A stretch of 40,805 bases of DNA, taken from NCBI GenBank assembly GCA_005889225.1, contig VBEW01000017.1:1-40805 (forward strand). Reading direction: 5' to 3'. The notes below the pieces were generated by a model that ran no database searches, had not been told where the DNA came from, and saw only the letters and a list, made by a program, of their open reading frames with translations. Positions 11,197 to 19,794 of the stretch are shown here, one piece after another. Each line of letters begins with the position of its first letter. The stretch's first letter is position 1. The translations under genes and the position numbers were made by a program. Source of the stretch: Chloroflexota bacterium (GTDB taxonomy: Bacteria; Chloroflexota; Dormibacteria; CF-121).

Positions 11197-11955
11197 TTGC
11201 CAAGAGTCTACGCAGTCGTCAACCAGAAGGGCGGAGTCGGGAAGACTACCACCGCCATCAACGTGGCGGCCAACCTTCCGGAGCTCGGCTTGAGCGGGCT
11301 CATCGTGGATATGGACCCGCAGGGCAACACCACCAGCGGTCTCGGCATCGTCCGAAGCGAGCTCAGCCATAGCATCTACAACGTCATCATCGACGCCGAG
11401 GACATCAACGACGTGATCCGTCCGACAGCCGTCCCCGGCCTCGACATCCTGCCCTCGCATCGATCTCTGGCCGGCGCGGAGATCGAGCTCATCAGCTTGC
11501 CCCGCCGGGAACGGCGGCTGCTCTACGCGCTCGAGTCGCTGCGCGTTGCCTATGACTACATCATCATCGACTGTCCTCCATCGCTGGGCCTGCTCACCGT
11601 GAACTGCCTGGTGGCTGCGGAGTACATGCTGATTCCCATCCAGTGTGAGTACTACGCATTGGAAGGGCTCGGGGCCCTCACGCATACCAGCCAGTTGATC
11701 CAGCGGGACCTGAACCCCCGCTTGAAGATCGGGGGCATCGTGCTGACCCTTTTCGACCCCCGCACCACCCTGGCGCTGCAGGTTGCCCAGCAGGTGCGGG
11801 CCCAGTATCCGGAGAAAACCTTTCGCACGGTCATCCCGCGCAACGTGCGTCTCAGCGAGGCGCCCAGTCACGGGATGCCGATCACCCAGTACGACCCGAC
11901 GTCGCGCGGCGCCGTCGCCTACCAGGAACTCACCAAGGAGTTGATCGCCAGATGA
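11197..11955 (+). CDS. parA: Chromosome partitioning ATPase ParA/Soj
   Basis: VYAVVNQKGGVGKTTTAINVAANL...IVDMDPQGNTTSGLG (deviant Walker A). Confidence 0.96.
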   Translation: MPRVYAVVNQKGGVGKTTTAINVAANLPELGLSGLIVDMDPQGNTTSGLGIVRSELSHSIYNVIIDAEDINDVIRPTAVPGLDILPSHRSLAGAEIELISLPRRERRLLYALESLRVAYDYIIIDCPPSLGLLTVNCLVAAEYMLIPIQCEYYALEGLGALTHTSQLIQRDLNPRLKIGGIVLTLFDPRTTLALQVAQQVRAQYPEKTFRTVIPRNVRLSEAPSHGMPITQYDPTSRGAVAYQELTKELIAR

Positions 11956-12836
11956 ATAAACGGCGCGGACTGGGTCGGGGCCTCGAGGCCCTGATCCCTT
12001 CGGGGGAGTACGTCGAGGAGCTGAGCTCTGACAACCGCGCGCGGCGCCGCTTCGCGTTGCAGGTCGCCATTACCGATATCCGGCCCAATCCGGAGCAGCC
12101 GCGCCGCGGCTTCGAGCCAGGGTCGCTACAGGAGCTGGCCGACTCCATCCGGATGCACGGTATCCTGCAACCGCTGCTGGTCCGGGAGGGTCTCGCCGGA
12201 TACGAGTTGATCGCCGGCGAACGCCGACTTCGGGCGGCCGAGATCGCGGGCCTGACCGAGGTCCCGGTCATCGTCCATCCAGGAAGCGGCGGCCGCCTCG
12301 AAGAGCGCCTGGAGCTGGCCCTGGTCGAGAATCTCCAGCGGACGGACCTCAACCCGATGGAAGAGGCGCGCGCCATGCAACGGCTGCTCCGCGACTTCGG
12401 GTTGACCCAGGAGGCCCTGGCCGAACGGCTGGGAAAGAACCCGGTGACCATCGCGCAACGGGTGCGCCTGCTCGGACTGCCCGAGCCCGCCATCAAAGCC
12501 ATCGAGACCGGAGCCATCACAGCCGGGCACGGCGTGGCGCTACTTGGTATTCCGTCGGTCTCGGAGCAACTTATCGGCCTGGAGCGAATTATTCGAGAGC
12601 ACTGGAACGTGCGGCAGACCGAGGCCTGGATCCGGTCGCGCGCCACCGCGATGGGCAGCCGAACACTTCGTCACCGGTCGGCCTCAGACCCCGAAACCCG
12701 CGCGCTTGAGGCTGAGTTCCGCCAGGCACTCGGCACCAAGGTGGTGCTCACCCGGCTACGGAACGGTGGACGATTGACTATCGAGTTCTACAGTGACGAG
12801 GAGCTCGAAGCAATCAGGCGCCGCGTGATTCGCTAG
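11952..12836 (+). CDS. parB: Chromosome partitioning protein ParB/Spo0J
   Basis: KRRGLGRGLEALIP, ITDIRPNPEQPRRGFEPGSLQELADSIRMHGILQPLLVR, GYELIAGERRLRAAEIAGL; 4-nt overlap with parA. Confidence 0.96.
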   Translation: MNKRRGLGRGLEALIPSGEYVEELSSDNRARRRFALQVAITDIRPNPEQPRRGFEPGSLQELADSIRMHGILQPLLVREGLAGYELIAGERRLRAAEIAGLTEVPVIVHPGSGGRLEERLELALVENLQRTDLNPMEEARAMQRLLRDFGLTQEALAERLGKNPVTIAQRVRLLGLPEPAIKAIETGAITAGHGVALLGIPSVSEQLIGLERIIREHWNVRQTEAWIRSRATAMGSRTLRHRSASDPETRALEAEFRQALGTKVVLTRLRNGGRLTIEFYSDEELEAIRRRVIR

Positions 12837-12866
12837 CGCGGAGCTAGCACGTGTAACGGTTCGGGT

Positions 12867-13316
12867 TTACTCCCGGATCCAGCGATCCGCGGTGCGCTCG
12901 TACTCGTGCAGCTCATCCGGGCTGAAAAAGAGGGCCATTTCGGTTTCGGCGCGCGCTGCCGAGTCCGACCCGTGGATCAGGTTCATCCCGAGGTCGAGCG
13001 CGAGGTCACCGCGGATCGTTCCAGGGGCGGCCTTCAGGGGGTCTGTGCTCCCCATGACGCTGCGCACCACCGTCACGGCCTCCCGCCCTTCCCAGATCAT
13101 CGCGACTACCGGGCCCGAGGTAATGAAGGCAATCAGTCCGTCGTAGAACGGTTTGCCCTGGTGTTCGGCGTAGTGGCGGACGGCGAGCTCCCGGGAGATT
13201 CGCATCATTTTCATGGCGACCAGCTTGAGTCCGCGCCGTTCGAGCCGAGCCAGGATGGGGCCGATCAACCCGCGCTGCACGCCGTCCGGCTTGACCAGAA
13301 CCAACGTCCGCTGCAT
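12867..13316 (-). CDS. ndk: Nucleoside diphosphate kinase
   Basis: [36 protein letters not shown]...[20 protein letters not shown]. Confidence 0.97.
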   Translation of the reverse strand: MQRTLVLVKPDGVQRGLIGPILARLERRGLKLVAMKMMRISRELAVRHYAEHQGKPFYDGLIAFITSGPVVAMIWEGREAVTVVRSVMGSTDPLKAAPGTIRGDLALDLGMNLIHGSDSAARAETEMALFFSPDELHEYERTADRWIRE

Positions 13317-13321
13317 GCGGC

Positions 13322-13921
13322 CTAGGGACCGGAGGCGAAGGTCGGCTTGGCGCCGAGGAAGCCAACGTCGCCCAGCGGCCAGATCCGGATCTCAGCCTTT
13401 CCGAGAATTGAATCGAGTGTGATCGGACCGAAGGTTCTCGAATCGCTGGAGTGGTTGCGATTGTCGCCCATGACGAAGTATTCATCAGGCGGGATCAGTT
13501 GATCCTGGCCGGATGGCGGCCAGTTGTTGTTATAGGTCCACGCTTCCGGCAGATATGGCTCGTGCAGCACCTGGCCGTTGATGTACACCACGCTCTTTGC
13601 GATCCGGATTCGCTCGCCGGGCAGCGCGATCACGCGTTTGATGAAGTCGCGGCTTGCTTCATCGGGTGGCTTGAACACGATGATGTCGCCCCGTTGCGGT
13701 GGATGAAGTTTGTAGGAAATTTTTGAGGCGACCAGCAGATCATTGTCATGCAACGTCGAGTACATGCTCGAGCCGAGGACGTGCACGGTCTGCACCGCGT
13801 ACTGAATGACGACGTAAAGAACGAGCGCAAGGAACACGATCTCGAGCGTGTCCCTGAGGAAAGACTTCTGGCGCTGGGATTGCGCCGGCGCCGGCGGTTG
13901 CGCCATTTGCGACTGCGCCAT
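13322..13921 (-). CDS. lepB: Signal peptidase I
   Basis: [69 protein letters not shown]. Confidence 0.96.
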   Translation of the reverse strand: MAQSQMAQPPAPAQSQRQKSFLRDTLEIVFLALVLYVVIQYAVQTVHVLGSSMYSTLHDNDLLVASKISYKLHPPQRGDIIVFKPPDEASRDFIKRVIALPGERIRIAKSVVYINGQVLHEPYLPEAWTYNNNWPPSGQDQLIPPDEYFVMGDNRNHSSDSRTFGPITLDSILGKAEIRIWPLGDVGFLGAKPTFASGP

Positions 13922-13989
13922 CCTTTAGCTGTTCAACTTCATCCGGGGCGATTCATTGTAAACCGGAAGTCGAGAGAGCTTGCCGCCGC

Positions 13990-15270
13990 TCAGCCGATCT
14001 GCTTGAGGAACGGGGCCTCACTGCGGAAGGGACCGATGACGGCCAGCTGCAGAGCCTGGCTGAACAACTCCCGGGCAATCCGTCTCACGTCGTCGGCGGT
14101 GACGGCGTCGATCTCCGCCACGGTCTCGTCGACATCCTGGATCTTCCCCGTGAGCGCCTCCTGACCGCCGTACCACGTCGCCACCGAGTTGGTGCTCTCC
14201 ATCTGCAGCAGCAGCCGTCCCTTGTAGAACTCCTTGGCTTTCGTTAGCTCGGCGGCGTCGACGGGCTCGTCACAGAGGCGGCGCAACTGCCCGACGATGG
14301 CGCCGACTGCCCGCGCCGCTTGGCGCGGCTCCGTTCCGGCGTAGACCCCGAGCACCCCCGTGTCGTACATCTTGTTGACAAAGGAATGGACGTCGTAGGC
14401 CAGGCCGAGCTTCTCCCTCACCTCAAGGAACAAGCGCGAGCTCATCCCCTCGCCCAGCACGCAGTTCAGGATGTCGATGACGTGGCGGTCTTTGTCCATG
14501 TACGAGGGGGCGTGCACCCCGAGACAGACGTGCGCCTGTTCCGTCTTCTTCGACTTCAACAGAACGCCGGGTCGTTGTCCATTACCGATCGAGGGCAGGA
14601 ATGATGGTGGCGCGGCGCCGTTGCCGCGTGGCTTGAGGTAGGGCTCGATCAGCCCGATCGCCTCGTCATGGGTGACGGGTCCCGCGATCGTCACCACCAG
14701 GTTGCGTAGCAGGTAATGCTCCTCCAGATAGCGCAGCAGGTCGTCGCGCGTGAGGGCCCGGACGGAGGCTTCGGTCCCCCCCACGTCCCGCCCAAGCGGA
14801 TGGTTCGGCCAGCTGATCTGTTCGAACAGGCTGTGCACGTACTCCTGAGGCGAATCCTGGTACATCCGCAGTTCCTCGAGCACGACGAGACGCTCCTTTT
14901 CGAGCTCGCCCGGGTCGAGCAGCGGCTGGAAGAGCATGTCGCCCAGCACATCGATAGCCAGTTTTGCCTTCGTCTTGGGCACCCGGGCCCAGTACATGGT
15001 CAGCTCCTTGTCCGTCGCGGCGTTCAGGACGCCACCGACGCCCTCGATGGCCTCGGCGATCTGCTTGGCCCCGCCATAGCGGGCCGATCCCTTGAAGAAC
15101 ATGTGTTCGAGGAAGTGGCTGATTCCCGCTTCCTGGTCGGACTCATACCGCGATCCGACCTTGAACATGATCGCCATGGTGATCGACGGCCGGTCGGCCA
15201 GCTCCGTGGAAACCACCCGCGCCCCGGTCGCCAGCGTGTCGAGACGATAGTTAGGAGGGGACTGGGGCAC
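13990..15270 (-). CDS. M16 family (pitrilysin-like) zinc peptidase
   Basis: VGSRYESDQEAGISHFLEHMFFKGSARYGG (HxxEH); GTG start at 15270 preferred over the upstream ATG in the track. Confidence 0.93.
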   Translation of the reverse strand: MPQSPPNYRLDTLATGARVVSTELADRPSITMAIMFKVGSRYESDQEAGISHFLEHMFFKGSARYGGAKQIAEAIEGVGGVLNAATDKELTMYWARVPKTKAKLAIDVLGDMLFQPLLDPGELEKERLVVLEELRMYQDSPQEYVHSLFEQISWPNHPLGRDVGGTEASVRALTRDDLLRYLEEHYLLRNLVVTIAGPVTHDEAIGLIEPYLKPRGNGAAPPSFLPSIGNGQRPGVLLKSKKTEQAHVCLGVHAPSYMDKDRHVIDILNCVLGEGMSSRLFLEVREKLGLAYDVHSFVNKMYDTGVLGVYAGTEPRQAARAVGAIVGQLRRLCDEPVDAAELTKAKEFYKGRLLLQMESTNSVATWYGGQEALTGKIQDVDETVAEIDAVTADDVRRIARELFSQALQLAVIGPFRSEAPFLKQIG

Positions 15271-15276
15271 GAGCTG

Positions 15277-15282
15277 AGTATA
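15277..15282 (-). promoter_or_regulatory. Putative -10 (TATACT) of leaderless promoter for the M16 peptidase
   Basis: TATACT + cagctc + GTG start. Confidence 0.5.
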
Positions 15283-15354
15283 TCGTAGGGGTGCCGACGC
15301 CCTGGCAGATTTCGATCCCGGTCGCGCCGTATTTATGAGCGGGACGATATCCAG

Positions 15355-15360
15355 TAAAGT
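15355..15360 (+). promoter_or_regulatory. Putative -10 (TAAAGT) of leaderless promoter for the 15367 ORF
   Basis: TAAAGT + gttagt + GTG start. Confidence 0.45.
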
Positions 15361-15366
15361 GTTAGT

Positions 15367-15708
15367 GTGACGGAGCATTCGGAATTCATGCAAAGCCTGG
15401 AGCGGCTTATCGTCCGGGTCGAAGCCTGGAGCTACGCCGACACGGACGCTGGTGCCGGCCAGTCGAGAGAGCTGGCCAGAGCGCTGAAGTCATTGGCCTC
15501 GATCGCGCCGACGCCGGCGCTCCGCGCGGGGGTTCGCCACGCCCAGGACGCGCTCGACGATGGGTTGTCGGCCGAGGTCGTGGCTGCCGCCCTCTACCGG
15601 CTGCGCGCCGAGTGGGAGGCCGGCAGGCCTCAGGCGTCTTTGCCGCCCTCGCCTGGGCGCCGCTCACCAAAACGCGGGCGATCGCCGAACCGCGGACGGT
15701 CGCCGTAG
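15367..15708 (+). CDS. Hypothetical 113-aa protein, convergent 3' overlap with jag
   Basis: GTG start 6 nt after TAAAGT; helical-looking SRELARALKSLASIAPTPALRAGVRHAQDALDDGLSAEVVAAALYRLRAEWEAG then Arg/Ser/Pro-rich tail. Confidence 0.5.
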   Translation: MTEHSEFMQSLERLIVRVEAWSYADTDAGAGQSRELARALKSLASIAPTPALRAGVRHAQDALDDGLSAEVVAAALYRLRAEWEAGRPQASLPPSPGRRSPKRGRSPNRGRSP

Positions 15709-16403
15709 CGTGGTCGATCCCCGTAACCGGTTCCCTGACGCGACAGCGGGGGTGATGGTGCGGGCGTGGGGCGCTCGGCCGGGCGTCGGGCCGCCGTAAC
15801 CCCGTCGGGCAGGATCGCCACCCGGCGATTCGGCTCTTCGCCCTGGCTCTCGGTGCGGATGCCTGGCTCTTTCTCCAGGGTGATGTGGACGATGCGCCGC
15901 TCATACGACTGCATGGGATCCATCATCACCCGCTCGCCGGTTCGGCGAACCCGCTCCGCCAGCCGAAGCGCCATCTCCTTAACGGTTTCCTCGCGCCGAT
16001 TGCGATAGTGCTCGACATCGACGACCAGGCGCCGGCGGTCGGCGCGGCCCTCGTTGAGGATCAGGTTGACCACGGTCTGAAAGGCGCGGAGGGTCTCGCC
16101 CCGCCAGCCGATCAGGAGTCCGAGGTTATCGCCTGCGACATCGATCATCACCGGATCCTCAGCCTGCCGGATGAAGACCTGAGCTGAGATGCCCATCTTG
16201 TAGAGCAGCTCTGCCACGACCTGGCGCGCCCGCACGGCATAGGTCTCGCGCACCGTCACCCGGACCCGGGCCGCCTGCGGAGTTTCGTCGATCACCTCGA
16301 TCTCGACGTTCTCGCGTGCTTCCTCCAGGTCTTCCAGTGCCTTCTCGACGGCTTCGTCGACGGTTGTGCCGGTGGTCTCCACGCTGTCGCTGCTCGTGCT
16401 CAT
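15630..16403 (-). CDS. jag: Jag/SpoIIIJ-associated RNA-binding protein (Jag_N-KH-R3H) with repetitive basic tail
   Basis: VEKALEDLEEARENVEIEVID, GLLIGWRGETLRAFQTVVNLI, R3H SYERRIVHITLEKEPGIRTESQGEEPNRRVAI; adjacent to yidC. Confidence 0.93.
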   Translation of the reverse strand: MSTSSDSVETTGTTVDEAVEKALEDLEEARENVEIEVIDETPQAARVRVTVRETYAVRARQVVAELLYKMGISAQVFIRQAEDPVMIDVAGDNLGLLIGWRGETLRAFQTVVNLILNEGRADRRRLVVDVEHYRNRREETVKEMALRLAERVRRTGERVMMDPMQSYERRIVHITLEKEPGIRTESQGEEPNRRVAILPDGVTAARRPAERPTPAPSPPLSRQGTGYGDRPRYGDRPRFGDRPRFGERRPGEGGKDA

Positions 16404-17194
16404 GCGGCTTTCCCCCTACCAAGGCGCGGCGGGGAGAGTGACCCCCAGCCGGTAATGAAGTACTGCTGACCGATGCTGAAGAGGTTGCTGACCACCCAGT
16501 AGAGCGCCAGGGCGGCGGCGAATTGCAGCGAGATGAACCCGATAAACACCGGCAGGATCAGCGTCATGTTTTGCGTCATCGCCGCCTGGGTCGCGTCCTG
16601 GCTTGCCATGCCACCCGGCGGCGTCATCATCTTCGTCTGCACGAAGGTCGTCAAGCCGGCGAGGAGCGGCAGCACGATCGCGAGTGGGACGAACTGCCCG
16701 GCCTGCAGCGCGGTGTGATCGAGCGATATGCCGAGGAACTTGAAGTCGTGAATGGGCAGGGTCTGATGCGCGTCCCGGATCACGTAAAAGAGCGCGATCA
16801 GGATGGGGGACTGGATCAGCGCGGGAAGGCAGCCGCTCATCTGCGCCAGCGGGTTGATGTTGTGCTCTTTGTAGAGCGCCATCGTCTCCTGGTTGAGGCG
16901 CTGCGGGTCCTTCTTGTACTTCTTGCGGATCGCCGCGAGCTGGGGTGCGATCCGGCGCTGCTCAGCCTGCACCCGGCGTGAGGTCGTCAGCTGGTACTGG
17001 AAGATCGGCGAGATGACGAGCTTGATGAGGATCGTCAGGAGCACGATGGCGATCCCGAACGGCCCGATCGATTCCGCCAGCGCATTCCCGCTCAGGAAAC
17101 CCAGGATCGCCTTGAGCACGGCATGGATCGGCACCCCGATCACGGTCCACCACAGTAACCAGATCGGGTGCCAGAGTTGACCGATGCTATTCAT
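16400..17194 (-). CDS. yidC: Membrane protein insertase YidC/OxaA
   Basis: [82 protein letters not shown]. Confidence 0.96.
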   Translation of the reverse strand: MNSIGQLWHPIWLLWWTVIGVPIHAVLKAILGFLSGNALAESIGPFGIAIVLLTILIKLVISPIFQYQLTTSRRVQAEQRRIAPQLAAIRKKYKKDPQRLNQETMALYKEHNINPLAQMSGCLPALIQSPILIALFYVIRDAHQTLPIHDFKFLGISLDHTALQAGQFVPLAIVLPLLAGLTTFVQTKMMTPPGGMASQDATQAAMTQNMTLILPVFIGFISLQFAAALALYWVVSNLFSIGQQYFITGWGSLSPPRLGRGKAA

Positions 17195-17406
17195 GGCACC
17201 GGGTCCCAGCCGCCCGCGTGAAACGGGTGGCAGCGCCCGATCCGCCTAAGCGCCATGCCCCAGCCGCGCCACCAACCGTAGCGGGCGATCGCCTCATACC
17301 CGTATTGGGAGCAGGTGGGTGTGAAGCGGCAGCCGGACACCAGGCCGAAGATCGGGCCGAGCGTTACCCGGTAGACCCGGATCAGCGCAAGCGATGCCGC
17401 CGTCAT
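17191..17406 (-). CDS. yidD: Membrane protein insertion efficiency factor YidD
   Basis: [44 protein letters not shown] at 17406 overlaps the rnpA stop (ATGA). Confidence 0.93.
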   Translation of the reverse strand: MTAASLALIRVYRVTLGPIFGLVSGCRFTPTCSQYGYEAIARYGWWRGWGMALRRIGRCHPFHAGGWDPVP

Positions 17407-17741
17407 TGCCCCCAGCTCTTCGCCCACAACATTTCTATCTCCTGCCGCAGCCGCGCGAATTCGGCATCGCCGGCGCGCGCCCGTGCCACGATTACAACGT
17501 CGCGGCCGCCCGTTGCCCGTGTCACCAGGGGCCGGACCAGCTCGCGCAACCGCCGCTTGATTCTATTCCGGACGACGGCGTTGCCAAGCTTCCGGCTGAC
17601 GGCCAGGCCGACCCGCGGCCGGCCAAGCTCATTATCGCTTACGAAGACGGCCAGGTACTCGGAAGCCGCTCGCCGGCCGGATCGCAGCGTCCGATCGAAG
17701 TCGGCCGAGCGCAACAGCCGTTCGGGCCGCTTTAACGCCAC
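17403..17741 (-). CDS. rnpA: Ribonuclease P protein component
   Basis: [27 protein letters not shown]...[28 protein letters not shown]. Confidence 0.96.
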   Translation of the reverse strand: MALKRPERLLRSADFDRTLRSGRRAASEYLAVFVSDNELGRPRVGLAVSRKLGNAVVRNRIKRRLRELVRPLVTRATGGRDVVIVARARAGDAEFARLRQEIEMLWAKSWGQ

Positions 17742-17753
17742 GAAAGCGCGAGG

Positions 17754-17909
17754 CTACCGGGCGCGCCGGCTGGCGGTCGGCGTGAGCCGACGACGCCCCT
17801 TTCGGCGGCGGGCCTTGATGACCTTGACGCCGCCGGGGCTCGACATGCGGGCACGGAATCCGTGGACCTTGACCCGCTGGCGCTTCTTCGGTTGGTGGGT
17901 GCGCTTCAT
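17754..17909 (-). CDS. rpmH: 50S ribosomal protein L34
   Basis: Reverse-strand translation [51 protein letters not shown]; below the ORF-track length cutoff. Confidence 0.96.
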   Translation of the reverse strand: MKRTHQPKKRQRVKVHGFRARMSSPGGVKVIKARRRKGRRRLTPTASRRAR

Positions 17910-18047
17910 GACAGTGGCTGGTTCCGGGCGCTAACGATAGCATGGCGACACCGCGGCGCCATCGTACGGAATTTCGTATTGCGCGACCAAAAGGCATTTG
18001 CTATTATTCCGCTGCCCTGGAGAGCTACGGCAAGTAATCTCAACAAC

Positions 18048-18056
18048 TTATGCACA
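18048..18056 (+). promoter_or_regulatory. DnaA box TTATGCACA
   Basis: Matches the TTATNCACA consensus. Confidence 0.75.
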
Positions 18057-18103
18057 TGAGGCTGGGGAGACCTCGATAGACTTCTCCACCGTTGTGGGAA
18101 GCT

Positions 18104-18112
18104 TGTGTATAA
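18104..18112 (-). promoter_or_regulatory. DnaA box TTATACACA (reverse strand)
   Basis: tgtgtataa on + strand; matches the TTATNCACA consensus. Confidence 0.75.
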
Positions 18113-18224
18113 GTTGAGTCCCGGCTAACGCCGTCCATGGGCCCTGTTTCCGTCCGCGCGTCCGCCGCGCAGTCCGGCTCTGCTCTCCAACCAAGCGATC
18201 GCGTGTATAGCTGTGGAGGAGTGT

Positions 18225-19580
18225 ATGAACCCAGAGCAGATCTGGCAGGCGGCGCAGGAAGAACTTCGGTTCCAGCTCAGTAAGCCGAGCTACGAGACCT
18301 GGCTGAAGAATGCGTCGCTCGTCGGCCGTGAAAAGAATGCCTTCAAAATCGGCGTGCCGACGAAGCTGGCCAAGGACTGGCTCGAGGATCGCTATTCCGC
18401 GATGATCAAGGAAACTCTGTCAGCGATCGTCTCCGGCGACGTCAGTGTGGCGTTCGAAGTGGTCCCGGGGCAGCCGGAGCCGCTCAGCCGCCGCTCGGCC
18501 GTCGCTGTGGCGGAAGAACCGCCGCACGAGGAGGAGGAACCGGTGCTGGCCGAGGCCTCGCAGCTCAATCCGAAATTCCAGTTCCAGCATTTCGTGGTGG
18601 GCAACAACTCCCGCTTTGCGCATGCGGCCTGCCGTGCGGTCGCCGAGACGCCGGCCAAGGCCTACAACCCACTCTTCCTCTATGGCGGCGTCGGACTTGG
18701 CAAGACACACCTGATGCATGCCATCGGTCATGCCGTACTGGAAAAGCATCACCGCCGGCGGGTTGCCTACGTGACCAGTGAAAAGTTCATGAACGAGATG
18801 ATCTCGTCCATCCAGGAAGGCCGGATGAACGACTTCCGGACACGCTATCGAACCGTCGACGTCTTACTGGTCGACGACATCCAGTTCCTCGCCGGCAAAG
18901 ATCGGACCCAGGAAGAATTTTTCCATACCTTCAATTCCTTACATGAGTTGAACCGCCAGATCGTGATCTCGTCCGACCGCCCGCCGAAAGAGATCCCTAC
19001 CCTGGAGGACCGGCTCCGTTCCCGTTTTTCGTGGGGTTTGATCGCCGATATCCAGCCCGCCGACTTTGAAACACGGGTCGCTATCCTGAAGTCCAAAGTT
19101 GGTCCCTACGCCCGCCTGGTACCGGAGGATGTGCTCTCCTTCATCGCACACAAGATCCAGAAAAACATCCGCGAACTCGAGGGGGCGCTGATCCGGGTGA
19201 TCGCCCATGCCTCGCTGAACCGCAGCGCCGTCAACGTGGACATGGCGGCGAGTCTGCTCCAGGACGTCATCCCCTCTACCGAAACCCGCACCCTCTCGAT
19301 GGAGACCATCTCGCGAACGGTCGCGAACTTTTACCACATCAGCCTCGAGGAAATGAAGGGCAAGCGCCGGGACAAGCACATCGTGTTCCCACGCCAGGTG
19401 GCGATGTATCTGATCCGCGAGGAGACGGCGTCATCGTTGCCGGCCATCGGGCAAGCCTTCGGGGGGAGAGACCATACAACCGTCCTTCATTCTTACGAAA
19501 AGATCTCTACTGATTCAAAGGAAGACCAGCGTATTCAGGCAGATCTCCGAAAACTTCGTGAGCTCCTTTATTCGCACTGA
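18225..19580 (+). CDS. dnaA: Chromosomal replication initiator DnaA
   Basis: YNPLFLYGGVGLGKTHLMHAIGH, VLLVDDIQFLAGKDRTQEEFFHTFN, GGRDHTTVLHSYEKI; ATG at 18225 has SD ggaggag. Confidence 0.98.
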   Translation: MNPEQIWQAAQEELRFQLSKPSYETWLKNASLVGREKNAFKIGVPTKLAKDWLEDRYSAMIKETLSAIVSGDVSVAFEVVPGQPEPLSRRSAVAVAEEPPHEEEEPVLAEASQLNPKFQFQHFVVGNNSRFAHAACRAVAETPAKAYNPLFLYGGVGLGKTHLMHAIGHAVLEKHHRRRVAYVTSEKFMNEMISSIQEGRMNDFRTRYRTVDVLLVDDIQFLAGKDRTQEEFFHTFNSLHELNRQIVISSDRPPKEIPTLEDRLRSRFSWGLIADIQPADFETRVAILKSKVGPYARLVPEDVLSFIAHKIQKNIRELEGALIRVIAHASLNRSAVNVDMAASLLQDVIPSTETRTLSMETISRTVANFYHISLEEMKGKRRDKHIVFPRQVAMYLIREETASSLPAIGQAFGGRDHTTVLHSYEKISTDSKEDQRIQADLRKLRELLYSH

Positions 19581-19794
19581 GACCTGTGGAATACGCGCGT
19601 AAGGGACGTGGATGTTGTTGGAAGCGCCTTGACCTGGGGATATCGCCCGGGCGAGCGCACAGTTTGTGAAAGCTATAATTGGGCCTATTCGAACGCGCGG
19701 AAGAGGGTTTTCCCTGTTATGCACTGTCCTACGACTTCGACTCTCTTTTCAATTACAGCTTCTTCATGACAGGGTCGTGTAGACAAGGAGCATC

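Larger units (their letters stand above)
17940..18224. other. oriC: Candidate oriC (rpmH-dnaA intergenic region)
   Basis: AT-rich stretch around 17970-18010 followed by DnaA-box-like sites upstream of dnaA; canonical genomic position. Confidence 0.65.

Noticed and set aside
10440-11372. 310-aa + strand ORF out of frame with CPBP/parA
   Set aside because: Arg-rich frame-shifted shadow overlapping two well-supported genes
10657-11871. 404-aa - strand ORF antisense to CPBP and parA
   Set aside because: Shadow ORF; parA and CPBP motifs lie on the + strand
11128-12900. Canonical parS (TGTTTCACGTGAAACA) near parAB
   Set aside because: No convincing match seen by eye here or near oriC; a pattern scan of the whole genome is needed
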